A stretch of DNA of 64,000 nt from assembly GCA_007827375.1 (NCBI GenBank), contig VISH01000002.1, forward strand, positions 2,691,001-2,755,000, written 5' to 3'. How positions within the stretch are numbered: position 1 is the first letter of the stretch; the number at the start of each line of letters is the position of its first letter. The DNA comes from Alteromonadaceae bacterium 2753L.S.0a.02. Its GTDB lineage: Bacteria; Pseudomonadota; Gammaproteobacteria; Pseudomonadales; Cellvibrionaceae. The translations under genes were made by a program, and so were the position numbers. Under the pieces are notes generated by a model. The model searched no databases and was not told the DNA's origin. It saw nothing but the letters and a program-made list of their open reading frames with translations. Shown one piece after another: positions 1 through 8,491 of the stretch.

Positions 1-380
1 TTTGGCCTGTTCCTTGCCATAAATTCGTCTAGAAGCATTTTGATGCTTTAATGAGCGTAATTAACACATCCAGTGCTCCATATTGGTGATTTAATCAATT
101 TTTTTTAGTGCAACGCACTTAATATGGGCAGCTCAAAATAAAAATAGAGTGGTAGACTCTGCTACCGACTCAAACAGTCAGTCGTCGAAGAAATAAAAAC
201 AAGAGGTATAGGATTTTTTTGAAAGGAGTCTTTATTTCGCTTTTAGTTAAGTTGTTAAGGGGTAATTCGAGGTGGTTATACAGTAAATGGAATAAACCTC
301 ACATTGATTTATTCCAGAACTGTGCCACATCCAACATCCAACATTTACATATCCGCAAATCATTCTGGGGAGTATGACTT
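1..380. other. Non-coding leader region before the TonB receptor gene
   Basis: No convincing gene is visible. The stretch is AT-rich and presumably carries the promoter of the receptor gene that follows. A ribosome-binding sequence (GGGGAG) lies about ten bases before the ATG at 381. A weak hairpin (GGTAG/CTACC arms) lies near 150-167. No operator or riboswitch could be assigned. Confidence 0.5.
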
Positions 381-3050
381 ATGAGAAAACCAAATAAACT
401 TGCTTTTGCAATCCGGGCTGCGGCTCTGGGTTTTACCGGTGCAGTACTTTTGCCAAATCAGGCGTTTTCCCAAGAGGAAAGTAAAAAGGGGGTCGAAGAG
501 GTTTTCGTTACCGGTTCACATATTAAAAGAACGAATTTTGTCGAAGGGAGCCAGGTTGTCGTTCTCGACGAAATGAAAATCGATGCGCAAAGCGCATTGG
601 TCATGTCCGATATTTTACGTACTTCTCCCCTTAACTCGTATGGCTCATTTAGTGAGCAATCCGGAAGCTCGGCCCAATCCAATGCGACGGTAGATTTAAG
701 AGGTTTAGGAGAAGAGCGAACCCTGGTAACAATTGACGGTAGAAGAATGGTAGGTTCACCTAATTTTGGTGCTGCCATTATAAACGTCAATATGATTCCC
801 CATTCAGCCATCAAAAGCATAGACATATTAGCTGATGGAGCTTCTGCAGTTTACGGTTCAGATGCGGTTGCCGGTGTAGTGAATATGCAACTTCAGAAGG
901 GATTCGAAGGATTCCAATTCAAAGCGACATACGGTGATCGCGATCGTGATGATGGTAGCGAATATTCTTTCAGTTTGCTTGGAGGTATGTCCGGAGATAG
1001 AGGAAACATCACATTTGCTTTGGAAAAAAGCAAACGCGATCCAATTTTTGATGCGGATCGTTATTACACTGCAGCTCGCGCAGACGACCTTAATGGCAAC
1101 GGTGTGATTGATATATACACAGAAGAGACCGAGGGCTACTCATATTACGGTAAAACGATTGAGCTTTACGATCCAAACACCGACTATGTAGATTTACAAG
1201 CAGCGACTACTTGCGAACCAGGAAATAATTTTTATGGCGTTGCGAGCGCAGAAGAAGCGTTCGGCATTCCTGGTGCAACAGTTTGTATGTATGGCTATGC
1301 TAACGCTTCGGCAAACAAAGCTGGGCTGGATAAGACAAGCGCCTATATGAATGCTACTTATGAAATTAACGACAACATTAATTTCTTCGTAAATTCGTTG
1401 ATTTCTCGTGTCGAATCCTTTGGCCGCTATGCCCCACCCGCAGCAGGGTGGCCAGATATGCCAGCCGACTATGAAGATGTACCCTATGATATCGATGCGT
1501 TAATTGATTCAGGTACTATTACTGAAGACTACGAACTAAACGGATACTATCGTTGGACCAATATTGGAACCCGTGACAATGAAGTTACCGATACCCAATA
1601 TGATTTCGTTGCAGGTTTTGAAGGTGACATCACTGACGGAGTAAGCTACGAAGTGTATTTGCAAGACAGTTCCTATTATTCCAAAGAATACGGCTATTAT
1701 TACTTATCCTATCCTGGGTTAGATTATGTTTTAGCAGAAGGGATCGATCCTTTTTCAGAGGAAGGAGCGGGAGCGATGAGTTCTACTCCGACTCAAGACA
1801 ATTTCAGTAAAATGTCAAAGGCCTCGGGTCATATTCAGTTTGACAGTGGTGATTGGTTTGGCGCGGGACAGATAATTACCTTACTCGGTGGTGAATACTT
1901 TGATATGGATTACCAAAATAAGTATGACCGGAACTCTGAAGTAGGTTTGGTTGGAGGGAGCGCAGGAAATTCCTCCTCAGGTGATCGTGAAGTATCCGCA
2001 CTATTTGGCGAAATATACATACCTATATTATCCTCTCTTGAGGTGAATGGTGCACTTCGCTATGACAGTTATAGCGATTTTGGAACCGCTCTCTCTCCAT
2101 CCATAAGTGCAACTTGGGCAACCACAGACTCCCTAACACTACGTACAAAATTTGGGCGTGGGTTTAGAGCGCCTGGATTGGATCAATTATATGGGCCAGA
2201 TACATTCGATGCACAAGAAGCCAAGGATGTAGTGACTTGTGCGGCAAATGGCACGTCGGAGTCCTGTCCAACCATTCAAGTGGATACCTATTCGAGTACA
2301 AACGAAAACTTAGACGCCGAAACATCGGACTCAATTAGTTTTGGTTTAAATTGGCAAGTCATTAATAACTTCTCAATTGATGTAAGCTATTGGGATATTA
2401 AAGTTAATGACCTCGTAGATTTACCGACAGCTCAAGAAGCGTTTTACGCAGAAGCAGCTGGCGTTGATTTGGTTGAAGGCGGCCCCGTTTATGTAGACAG
2501 AGATGGAGCTCGCCCGACGGTATATGTTACCTACACCAACGAAGGTGAGTTGCATGTGACAGGTTTGGACACACAATTGAACGCGTTTATTGATACTGGT
2601 ATTGGTACTTTCTCTACAGACCTTTTAGTTGTTAATACTTTGTCCTATAAGCAGTCTCCATATTACAAAGGAAAAACCCAAGAAACCAATGGCTTCAACT
2701 TACAACCGAAGGTTAAAGCGCAGTGGGGCTTTGGTTGGCAAATGGGTCCAAATCTGGTCACACTAACCATTGACTACATTGGACCCCATTCAGAGGGAGA
2801 TGACGTTAAGGAAAGACCTGATCACTCATGGTATCTAAAAACTTCAAATAAAAACCTCGACAGCTGGACCACCTTTAACGCGTCCTACGCTTTCGATGCC
2901 GGTAGTATTGGGCGCTTTAAAATTGGTGCGCGAAACCTGACAGATGAAGACCCCGTATTTGATTCTACTAACAAATTCCCGACTGATCATTACGATTTAT
3001 ATGATCAAACTGGCCGTGTGTTGTTCGCCGAATACTCCATTAAGTTTTAA
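381..3050 (+). CDS. TonB-dependent outer-membrane receptor
   Basis: Outer-membrane active transporter that takes up a ligand using TonB/ExbBD energy. Residues 1-30 form a signal peptide ending AFS. The segment EEVFVTGS (about 39-46) resembles the start of the plug, which runs to about residue 165 and includes LRGLGEERTLVTIDGRR and the SAVYGSDAVAGVVN pattern. The rest is beta-barrel and ends in phenylalanine (EYSIKF), as usual for outer-membrane proteins. The 889-residue length and the absence of an N-terminal secretin domain fit a plain receptor of the large nutrient-receptor class. The next gene is a peptide transporter and the one after it a secreted dipeptidase, so a peptide ligand is plausible but inferred. 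A terminator follows directly, so it is probably transcribed alone. Confidence 0.93.
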   Translation: MRKPNKLAFAIRAAALGFTGAVLLPNQAFSQEESKKGVEEVFVTGSHIKRTNFVEGSQVVVLDEMKIDAQSALVMSDILRTSPLNSYGSFSEQSGSSAQSNATVDLRGLGEERTLVTIDGRRMVGSPNFGAAIINVNMIPHSAIKSIDILADGASAVYGSDAVAGVVNMQLQKGFEGFQFKATYGDRDRDDGSEYSFSLLGGMSGDRGNITFALEKSKRDPIFDADRYYTAARADDLNGNGVIDIYTEETEGYSYYGKTIELYDPNTDYVDLQAATTCEPGNNFYGVASAEEAFGIPGATVCMYGYANASANKAGLDKTSAYMNATYEINDNINFFVNSLISRVESFGRYAPPAAGWPDMPADYEDVPYDIDALIDSGTITEDYELNGYYRWTNIGTRDNEVTDTQYDFVAGFEGDITDGVSYEVYLQDSSYYSKEYGYYYLSYPGLDYVLAEGIDPFSEEGAGAMSSTPTQDNFSKMSKASGHIQFDSGDWFGAGQIITLLGGEYFDMDYQNKYDRNSEVGLVGGSAGNSSSGDREVSALFGEIYIPILSSLEVNGALRYDSYSDFGTALSPSISATWATTDSLTLRTKFGRGFRAPGLDQLYGPDTFDAQEAKDVVTCAANGTSESCPTIQVDTYSSTNENLDAETSDSISFGLNWQVINNFSIDVSYWDIKVNDLVDLPTAQEAFYAEAAGVDLVEGGPVYVDRDGARPTVYVTYTNEGELHVTGLDTQLNAFIDTGIGTFSTDLLVVNTLSYKQSPYYKGKTQETNGFNLQPKVKAQWGFGWQMGPNLVTLTIDYIGPHSEGDDVKERPDHSWYLKTSNKNLDSWTTFNASYAFDAGSIGRFKIGARNLTDEDPVFDSTNKFPTDHYDLYDQTGRVLFAEYSIKF

Positions 3051-3072
3051 TCGCTCTACTTAAACTCCTCTC

Positions 3073-3099
3073 AGGCCAACTTATGTTGGCCTTTTTTTT
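3073..3099 (+). terminator. Intrinsic terminator after the TonB receptor
   Basis: A perfect 7-bp stem (GGCCAAC/GTTGGCC, loop TTAT) at 3074-3091 is followed by eight T residues. It separates the receptor gene from the peptide transporter that starts 18 bases later. Confidence 0.9.
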
Positions 3100-3116
3100 A
3101 CACAAAAGGATAAACT

Positions 3117-4880
3117 GTGGAAGCACCATTACAACAAAAAGAACTGCTCGGCCACCCTGCTGGCCTGTTTGTTTGTTTTACCACCGAAGTGTGGGAACGC
3201 TTTTCTTTTTACGGCATGAAATATTTATTATTGCTGTATCTCACCAAATATCATTTATTCAGCGACACCGCTGGCTATGACGTACTTGGCGCTTATGCGG
3301 GTTTGGTTTACGCCCTTCCTTTAATTGGAGGTTTAATTGCCGATCGCTATTTGGGCATGCGTAAAGCCGTCGTGTTTGGAGCGATTTTACTCACCCTCGG
3401 GCACGCTACCATGGCATTCGAGGGCAGTGCAGCGACACTTTATAGCGCTGGCAGCCTTTTAGAAGCACCGTTAACTCTGCCTGGAGGAGATGTGATCGCC
3501 GCTGGCACCAAACTGACAGAAGATGTGATTATTCAAGATACGGCTGCATTAAACGTTTTCTTTTTTGCCCTCGCTTTAATAACCGTGGGTGTCGGTTTTC
3601 TAAAACCCAATGTCTCTGCGATCGTTGGCCAGCTCTATGAAGCCAATGACCCCCGTCGTGATGCCGGTTACACCATTTATTATATGGGCATTAATATCGG
3701 TTCATTTACAGCCACCTTGATTTGCGGCTGGTTGGGCGAGACTTTTGGCTGGTCTTATGGATTCGGCGCCGCTGGCATTGGCATGCTATTGGGCTTAATC
3801 AGTTTTAGCTACGGTCAAAAATATTTTTACGGCAAAGCCGAACCTGAAAACCCTGAAAAACTCCGTGCAAAACTGTTGGGTGGCATAAGCCGAGAAATGC
3901 TCATCTATCTCTGCGGAGTTTTAAGTTTGGCTGGAATCTGGGTACTGGTGCAACACGAACCTATTGTCCATTTAGCGCAAAATAGTTTATTGATTGTTGC
4001 GATCGTCGGCTTAATTTTATATTCAATGAGTTTTCACCAGGAAAGCGTATTACACGATAAAACCGCTGTAATGCTCGCCCTGGCAAGTGTTGTCAGTGGC
4101 CTCGTGTGGGCGTTTACCGATAACGACATCGGTTTGGGCGCTATGCTTGTAGCCTTGGTTGGTTACATTATTTATGGCTTTAAAACGAATAAACACCCCG
4201 AATACAGCCGCACCGTGGTGCTTATGGTTTTAATTTTATCGTCAGTAGTTTTTTGGGCTTTATTCGAGCAATCTGCCGGCAGCATGACGCTCTATGCAGA
4301 TCGCGTTTTAGACCGTTCAATTTTCGGGACAGAAGTTCGTGCCTCAATGTTTGGCTCACTTAACCCTGCCTTTATTATCCTTATCGCGCTACCACTCGCC
4401 TGGTTGTGGACCTGGTTGGGTAAACGCAACATGGAACCATCAACCCCGGTTAAGTTTGGTTTGGGAATTATTCAAGCCGGTTTGGGTTTCGGCGCTCTAG
4501 TTATCGGTGCGCAATTTCCAGACGAATCCGGAAAAGTTGCGATGATCTGGTTGGTGCTAGCGTATCTACTTCACACCACTGGAGAGCTGTGCCTGTCTCC
4601 CGTTGGGCTATCGGCGGTGACCAAATTATCAATACAACGTGTGGTGAGTGTAAGTATGGGCACGTGGTTTCTTGCAACCGCCCTCTCGGAAACAATCGCC
4701 ACCCGCATTGGAAAAATGGCCTCCATTAATATTGCGGGAGCTGAAACCAGTAGCACGACAAGCATGCTCGCAACCTATACCGAACTTTACGGCTTTTTAA
4801 TGTGGTTGGGCATTGCAGTGGGCATATTTATGCTCGCCATATCGCCATTATTGAAACGAGGTATGAAAGGCGTACATTAA
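3117..4880 (+). CDS. POT/PTR family proton-coupled oligopeptide transporter
   Basis: Inner-membrane symporter of di- and tripeptides with protons (POT family of the major facilitator superfamily). The N-terminus GLFVCFTTEVWERFSFYGMKYLL carries the ExxER-type signature (E-W-E-R-F-S-F-Y-G), and FYFGINIGSF-like YYMGINIGSF follows near residue 200. The 587 residues hold about 12-14 hydrophobic helices, with a long loop after helix 3. Translation starts at GTG 3117 with AAAGGA about seven bases upstream; no ATG fits the family start. It lies between a TonB receptor and a secreted dipeptidase, a coherent peptide-uptake set. Confidence 0.93.
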   Translation: MEAPLQQKELLGHPAGLFVCFTTEVWERFSFYGMKYLLLLYLTKYHLFSDTAGYDVLGAYAGLVYALPLIGGLIADRYLGMRKAVVFGAILLTLGHATMAFEGSAATLYSAGSLLEAPLTLPGGDVIAAGTKLTEDVIIQDTAALNVFFFALALITVGVGFLKPNVSAIVGQLYEANDPRRDAGYTIYYMGINIGSFTATLICGWLGETFGWSYGFGAAGIGMLLGLISFSYGQKYFYGKAEPENPEKLRAKLLGGISREMLIYLCGVLSLAGIWVLVQHEPIVHLAQNSLLIVAIVGLILYSMSFHQESVLHDKTAVMLALASVVSGLVWAFTDNDIGLGAMLVALVGYIIYGFKTNKHPEYSRTVVLMVLILSSVVFWALFEQSAGSMTLYADRVLDRSIFGTEVRASMFGSLNPAFIILIALPLAWLWTWLGKRNMEPSTPVKFGLGIIQAGLGFGALVIGAQFPDESGKVAMIWLVLAYLLHTTGELCLSPVGLSAVTKLSIQRVVSVSMGTWFLATALSETIATRIGKMASINIAGAETSSTTSMLATYTELYGFLMWLGIAVGIFMLAISPLLKRGMKGVH

Positions 4881-4890
4881 TTTAGTTTGG

Positions 4891-4918
4891 GTCAGACGTC
4901 TGGAATCGGACGTCTGAC
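4891..4918. repeat. Perfect 10-bp inverted repeat between convergent genes
   Basis: GTCAGACGTC at 4891-4900 is mirrored by GACGTCTGAC at 4909-4918 with an 8-base loop. It lies just after the peptide-transporter stop and before the convergent M2 peptidase gene, so a transcription-ending or mRNA-protecting hairpin is likely. No T-run follows on either strand, so it is not a textbook intrinsic terminator. Confidence 0.6.
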
Positions 4919-5011
4919 ACTAAAACCCGTTTCTTTATTTCGTAGAGCAGTGCCAATGGCCTCTACTTTTGATTTTTGGCTGATGTCGATCATCAAAGCT
5001 CTGACAAACTT

Positions 5012-6838
5012 CTACCAGCCGCATTCGCGATTTTTATTTTGCTCATCTAGCCACGCTTTGACCGGAGCAAAATAATCGATAATGGCTGAGGCATCCAGTT
5101 CGCGTTGCCCGGTGAGAGCTTCCATAGCATCCTGCCATGGCTGACTTGTCCCCATTTCCATCATGCTGCGAAGTTTTTCACCAGCGGCTTTGTTGCCGTA
5201 TATAGAACAACGATGTAAGGGCCCTTGCCAGCCGGCAGTTTCGCAAAGCGCGCGATGAAACTGAAACTGTTGAATGAAGGCTAGAAAATAGCGGGTATAG
5301 GGTGTATTGCCGGGAATATGGTATTTTGCGCCGGGATCAAAATTCTCTTCGCTACGTGCGACCGGTGCCGCGATACCCTGGTATTTTTCCCGTAAATCCC
5401 ACCACCCTTTGTTGTAATCTTGTGGAGATAGCTCGCCACTAAATACTTCCCAGCGCCATTTATCAACCAGTAAACCGAAGGGCAAAAAGGCAATTTTATC
5501 CAATGCAAGTTCCAAGAGCGGCCCGAGATCCTCTTCTTCTGGAGGCTCTGCTTCGAGAACGTTGATGCTCACCAAGTAACGCGGTGTAATTGAAAGAGCG
5601 ACGGTATCTCCCAAGGCCTCATGAAAACCATCGTTAGCACTGCCCCGGAATAAAAAGGGTTGTTCCTTGTAGGCGCGCTGGTAGTAGTTGTGACCCAGTT
5701 CATGATGGATTGTTTGAAAATCTTCGGCATTCTTTTGAATGCACATTTTAATACGCAAATCGTCTTTATCATCCAGGTCCCAGGCGCTAGCGTGGCACAC
5801 CACCTCACGGTCGCGGGGTTTTGTGAACATGGATCTTTCCCAGAAAGTCTCTGGCAAGGGATCGAAACCCAACGACGAGAAAAATGCTTCACCGGTTTTC
5901 ACCATACCAAGTTCGCTAACATCACTTTCGACAATCAAATCGGTAAGATTGTAACTTTGTTTTACATCGGGCTTCACTTTCGGATAAATATTAGACCACG
6001 TCTGCGCCCACATATTTCCCAACAAGTGCGCAGGAATTTTGCCATGAGGCGGCACAATCTCATCACCATATTGTTCATTTAATTTCGCACGAACATGACA
6101 GTGCAACGCTTCATAAAACGGTTTCACTTTTTGCCATTGGGCATCCACATCCTCAGCAAACGCTTCTGGGCTCATATCGTATTTAGAGCGCCACATGACC
6201 GAGAGGTTATCGAACCCCAGATCTTTTGCGCCCTGATTCGCGATTTCCACCTGGCGTTCGTACAATTTGCGCATTGGCGGCGAAACCTGTCGCCAACCGG
6301 CCCAAATTTGCTTCATTAATTCTGGATCGTCACTTTCTGCGAGAATTTTCGACATCTCCACCAGATCGAGGCAGTTATCTGCGCTTAGGCAATATTTCCC
6401 CTCACCATACATGGCTTGCATTTTGGAGCCAATTTCTGCGAGCTCGGACGCCATTACTTCATTGTCGGGGGATGGAAAATCCAATTTCATACGCAGCGCA
6501 TCAAGTTTGCGGCGAGTCACAGGTTCAAGCTTGGCACCATCCCAATTTTTAACCTGTTTCGCATAAGCCACTGTTTTAAGGGTCCACTCTTTGTTAGCTC
6601 GCGCTTCAACAATTTGGCTGTCGTAATTTATATAAGTGGCAGCAAGCCATGCAGCATTATTGTAGAAGTGCTCGGCATCCTCCATTGTCGCTTCGGCTTC
6701 GGCGAGAAATTTCTCGGCACTGGCTTGATCGTACACAGCTTCACTAGCGAGCACGACGGAAGATTTTTCTGATTGCTCGCAGGCGCCTATTACGCCAAAA
6801 AACACTAAGATAAAAACACGTGGCAATAACTTTGTCAT
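5012..6838 (-). CDS. M2 family peptidyl-dipeptidase lipoprotein (ACE-like)
   Basis: Zinc metallopeptidase of the angiotensin-converting-enzyme family (M2), which removes dipeptides from peptide C-termini. Residues 1-20 form a lipoprotein signal with lipobox VIGAC (Cys20), so it is probably anchored in the outer membrane facing the periplasm. The zinc site HELGHNYYQ lies near residue 378, and the family's downstream glutamate is in NDGFHEALGD about 25 residues later. The 608-residue length matches single-domain bacterial M2 enzymes. It is convergent with the peptide transporter, which could import the dipeptides produced. Confidence in the family is high; the natural substrate is unknown. Confidence 0.94.
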   Translation of the reverse strand: MTKLLPRVFILVFFGVIGACEQSEKSSVVLASEAVYDQASAEKFLAEAEATMEDAEHFYNNAAWLAATYINYDSQIVEARANKEWTLKTVAYAKQVKNWDGAKLEPVTRRKLDALRMKLDFPSPDNEVMASELAEIGSKMQAMYGEGKYCLSADNCLDLVEMSKILAESDDPELMKQIWAGWRQVSPPMRKLYERQVEIANQGAKDLGFDNLSVMWRSKYDMSPEAFAEDVDAQWQKVKPFYEALHCHVRAKLNEQYGDEIVPPHGKIPAHLLGNMWAQTWSNIYPKVKPDVKQSYNLTDLIVESDVSELGMVKTGEAFFSSLGFDPLPETFWERSMFTKPRDREVVCHASAWDLDDKDDLRIKMCIQKNAEDFQTIHHELGHNYYQRAYKEQPFLFRGSANDGFHEALGDTVALSITPRYLVSINVLEAEPPEEEDLGPLLELALDKIAFLPFGLLVDKWRWEVFSGELSPQDYNKGWWDLREKYQGIAAPVARSEENFDPGAKYHIPGNTPYTRYFLAFIQQFQFHRALCETAGWQGPLHRCSIYGNKAAGEKLRSMMEMGTSQPWQDAMEALTGQRELDASAIIDYFAPVKAWLDEQNKNRECGW

Positions 6839-6925
6839 AATGTCTACCTTTTAAAAATGGAATGAGCGCATAGTAACCGATTTAACCCCGCTGCTAAACA
6901 CCTGTTTGAATTAAGCGACGCCCTG

Positions 6926-7420
6926 TTAAATCCAACGCCTTACCCTGGCGCAATATTCCCGGTATTCGCTGCCGAATAACACCGCCAAAACACGCTCCTC
7001 CGCTTTAATTTGAAACTCATTCATTAAAATAATAAAAATAGGCAACATCACAAAACCAGACAATGACCCAAGATACAAGGCAACACCAGCGAGAGATAGC
7101 AGCATCCCCAAGTACATTGGGTTGCGGGTAATACGGTATAAGCCACTGGTAACCAACTGACGGGATTTATGCGGGGTATAAGGGTTAACTGTAGTTTTAC
7201 GTTTTATAAAGTTGGCGACTGCAGCCAAGTCGATAGCAATGCCTGTAACGAGTAAGCTAAGTCCTAACAGCCCTAACACAAAACGGCTAGATTCCGGTAG
7301 CCACGCAGAGAGCTCAACAAGGGGAAATTTTCTGCTTAATACCACCATACAAACCGCGCAGGCAAGACCATAAACAGGCGGGGGAATAAGTATGGCTCGC
7401 AATTTTTTTACTCTAAACAC
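6926..7420 (-). CDS. Isoprenylcysteine carboxyl methyltransferase-like membrane protein
   Basis: Small integral membrane protein of the ICMT/phospholipid methyltransferase superfamily. Four to five hydrophobic helices are visible. The family signature is GLYRITRNPMYLGMLL (about residues 92-107) with the C-terminal motif EERVLAVLFGSEYREYCARVRRWI. Bacteria have no prenylated CaaX proteins, so the real substrate is unknown. Its start overlaps the upstream HAD gene by 13 bases, which implies a two-gene operon. Confidence 0.85.
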   Translation of the reverse strand: MFRVKKLRAILIPPPVYGLACAVCMVVLSRKFPLVELSAWLPESSRFVLGLLGLSLLVTGIAIDLAAVANFIKRKTTVNPYTPHKSRQLVTSGLYRITRNPMYLGMLLSLAGVALYLGSLSGFVMLPIFIILMNEFQIKAEERVLAVLFGSEYREYCARVRRWI

Positions 7421-8016
7421 CCAGATTTACGCAGCACGGCACTTACCGCGTCAATACCATGAGCCTGCTCAGCCTGCAAACCTGCTCGCCGTGCACCGTC
7501 AACGTTTATCTGGTTATCATCAATGAACAGCACCTCACTCGGGGAAACTTGCATCGCGTCGCAAACAAACGCAAAGCCCGATTCATCCGGTTTGAAATAA
7601 CCGATGTCGTAAGACGCAAAGGTGTGATGAAAATACTCTGCCAACGCTAGCTCTTTCAGTAAGCGCGGCAGGTGCAATTCATTGGTATTGGAAAAAAACG
7701 CCAGGGTGTAGTTCGGTTTAAGCACTTGAAGAATTTCCGGGGCGCCTTCAAAAAGTGCCTTGGGCCATTCAATAAATGCCTGACGAAAAACCGTTTCAGT
7801 CACTTGAAGCCCTAAATCAGGTATCACCTGCGTTACAAATTCATCCGCACTCAGTTTGCCAGTTTCAAACTGTTTCACCACCGGTGAATTCATCCAGGCC
7901 AGCCAGTTTTGTTCATGAGTAAGCGGCTTGTTTGCCCAATCGGCTTTTATAGGAGGCCCATCCAGCTCCAATAACACGCCGCCTAAATCAAACAAAATGG
8001 TAGTTATTTTCGACAT
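7408..8016 (-). CDS. HAD-superfamily hydrolase (YihX-like sugar phosphatase)
   Basis: Cytosolic haloacid-dehalogenase family hydrolase, probably a phosphatase for a sugar phosphate. Motif I is LFDLGGVLLELDG (the first Asp is the nucleophile, the second is replaced by a glycine-rich stretch, as in YihX). Motif II is the Ser/Thr in FFSNTNE, the lysine is in GYFKPD, and motif IV is LFIDDNQINVDGA. The helical cap sits between motifs I and II. Its end overlaps the start of the ICMT-like gene. The length of 202 residues is typical. Confidence 0.88.
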   Translation of the reverse strand: MSKITTILFDLGGVLLELDGPPIKADWANKPLTHEQNWLAWMNSPVVKQFETGKLSADEFVTQVIPDLGLQVTETVFRQAFIEWPKALFEGAPEILQVLKPNYTLAFFSNTNELHLPRLLKELALAEYFHHTFASYDIGYFKPDESGFAFVCDAMQVSPSEVLFIDDNQINVDGARRAGLQAEQAHGIDAVSAVLRKSGCLE

Positions 8017-8093
8017 ATACTCACGCTCAGCTGTCTAAAATAGCGAAAACTTTCCTACAAACTTTAACTTTGGCAAAGAATGCAGGACCCAAC

Positions 8094-8447
8094 ATGAAAT
8101 TTGCGTTAATACTTTCGGCAACAACATTATTAGTAGCCAGCGTGGCAACAGCAACTCCACCGGGCAAACCCGCACACTATTATACGCAAGCCAGTGGTGA
8201 AAAAGTGATGTTACAGTCGGCTGGCAATGCCGAGTTTCACTGGTTCGAAACGCGCCGCGGACACATTGTTGTGTATAACAAACACAGCAAGAATTACGAG
8301 TATGCGAAAGTAGATAAGGCTAACAATTCCGTTGTCTTACTACCTTCTGGCGTGGTGGTGGGTGAGCTGGCAAAGCATGCTGCGTTTAAGCCATTAACGC
8401 GAAAAGACCTCCCTAAAGCGAAAACGCGCACAACGCAGACACCATAA
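8094..8447 (+). CDS. Small secreted protein resembling an M6 protease propeptide
   Basis: Hypothetical 117-residue exported protein. The ATG at 8094 is preferred over an upstream TTG because it begins a clean signal peptide (cleavage near VATATP) and has GCAGGA just upstream. The mature part (SGEKVMLQSAG, EFHWFETRRGHIVVY, YEYAKVD) resembles the N-terminal region found in many M6 (immune inhibitor A-like) proteases, where similar HW.ET..G and YA segments precede the catalytic domain. The convergent next gene encodes an M6 protease. It may be a stand-alone chaperone or inhibitor of that enzyme; this is inference. No catalytic residues are present. Confidence 0.7.
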   Translation: MKFALILSATTLLVASVATATPPGKPAHYYTQASGEKVMLQSAGNAEFHWFETRRGHIVVYNKHSKNYEYAKVDKANNSVVLLPSGVVVGELAKHAAFKPLTRKDLPKAKTRTTQTP

Positions 8448-8476
8448 AAAAAGCCAGCAACCGAAGTTGCTGGCTT
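8446..8476 (-). terminator. Intrinsic terminator of the M6 protease gene
   Basis: An 11-bp stem (8451-8461 with 8466-8476, loop CGAA) is followed on the minus strand by a run of six T. It lies 16 bases beyond the M6 stop codon. It also overlaps the end of the convergent small gene and may stop transcription from both sides. Confidence 0.85.
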
Positions 8477-8491
8477 CACAGCGATCCACAA

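Noticed and set aside
4501..4765. Minus-strand frames inside the peptide transporter gene
   Set aside because: Antisense shadows of a clearly coding frame; the same applies to the many frames opposite the M2, M6, RND and hsd genes.
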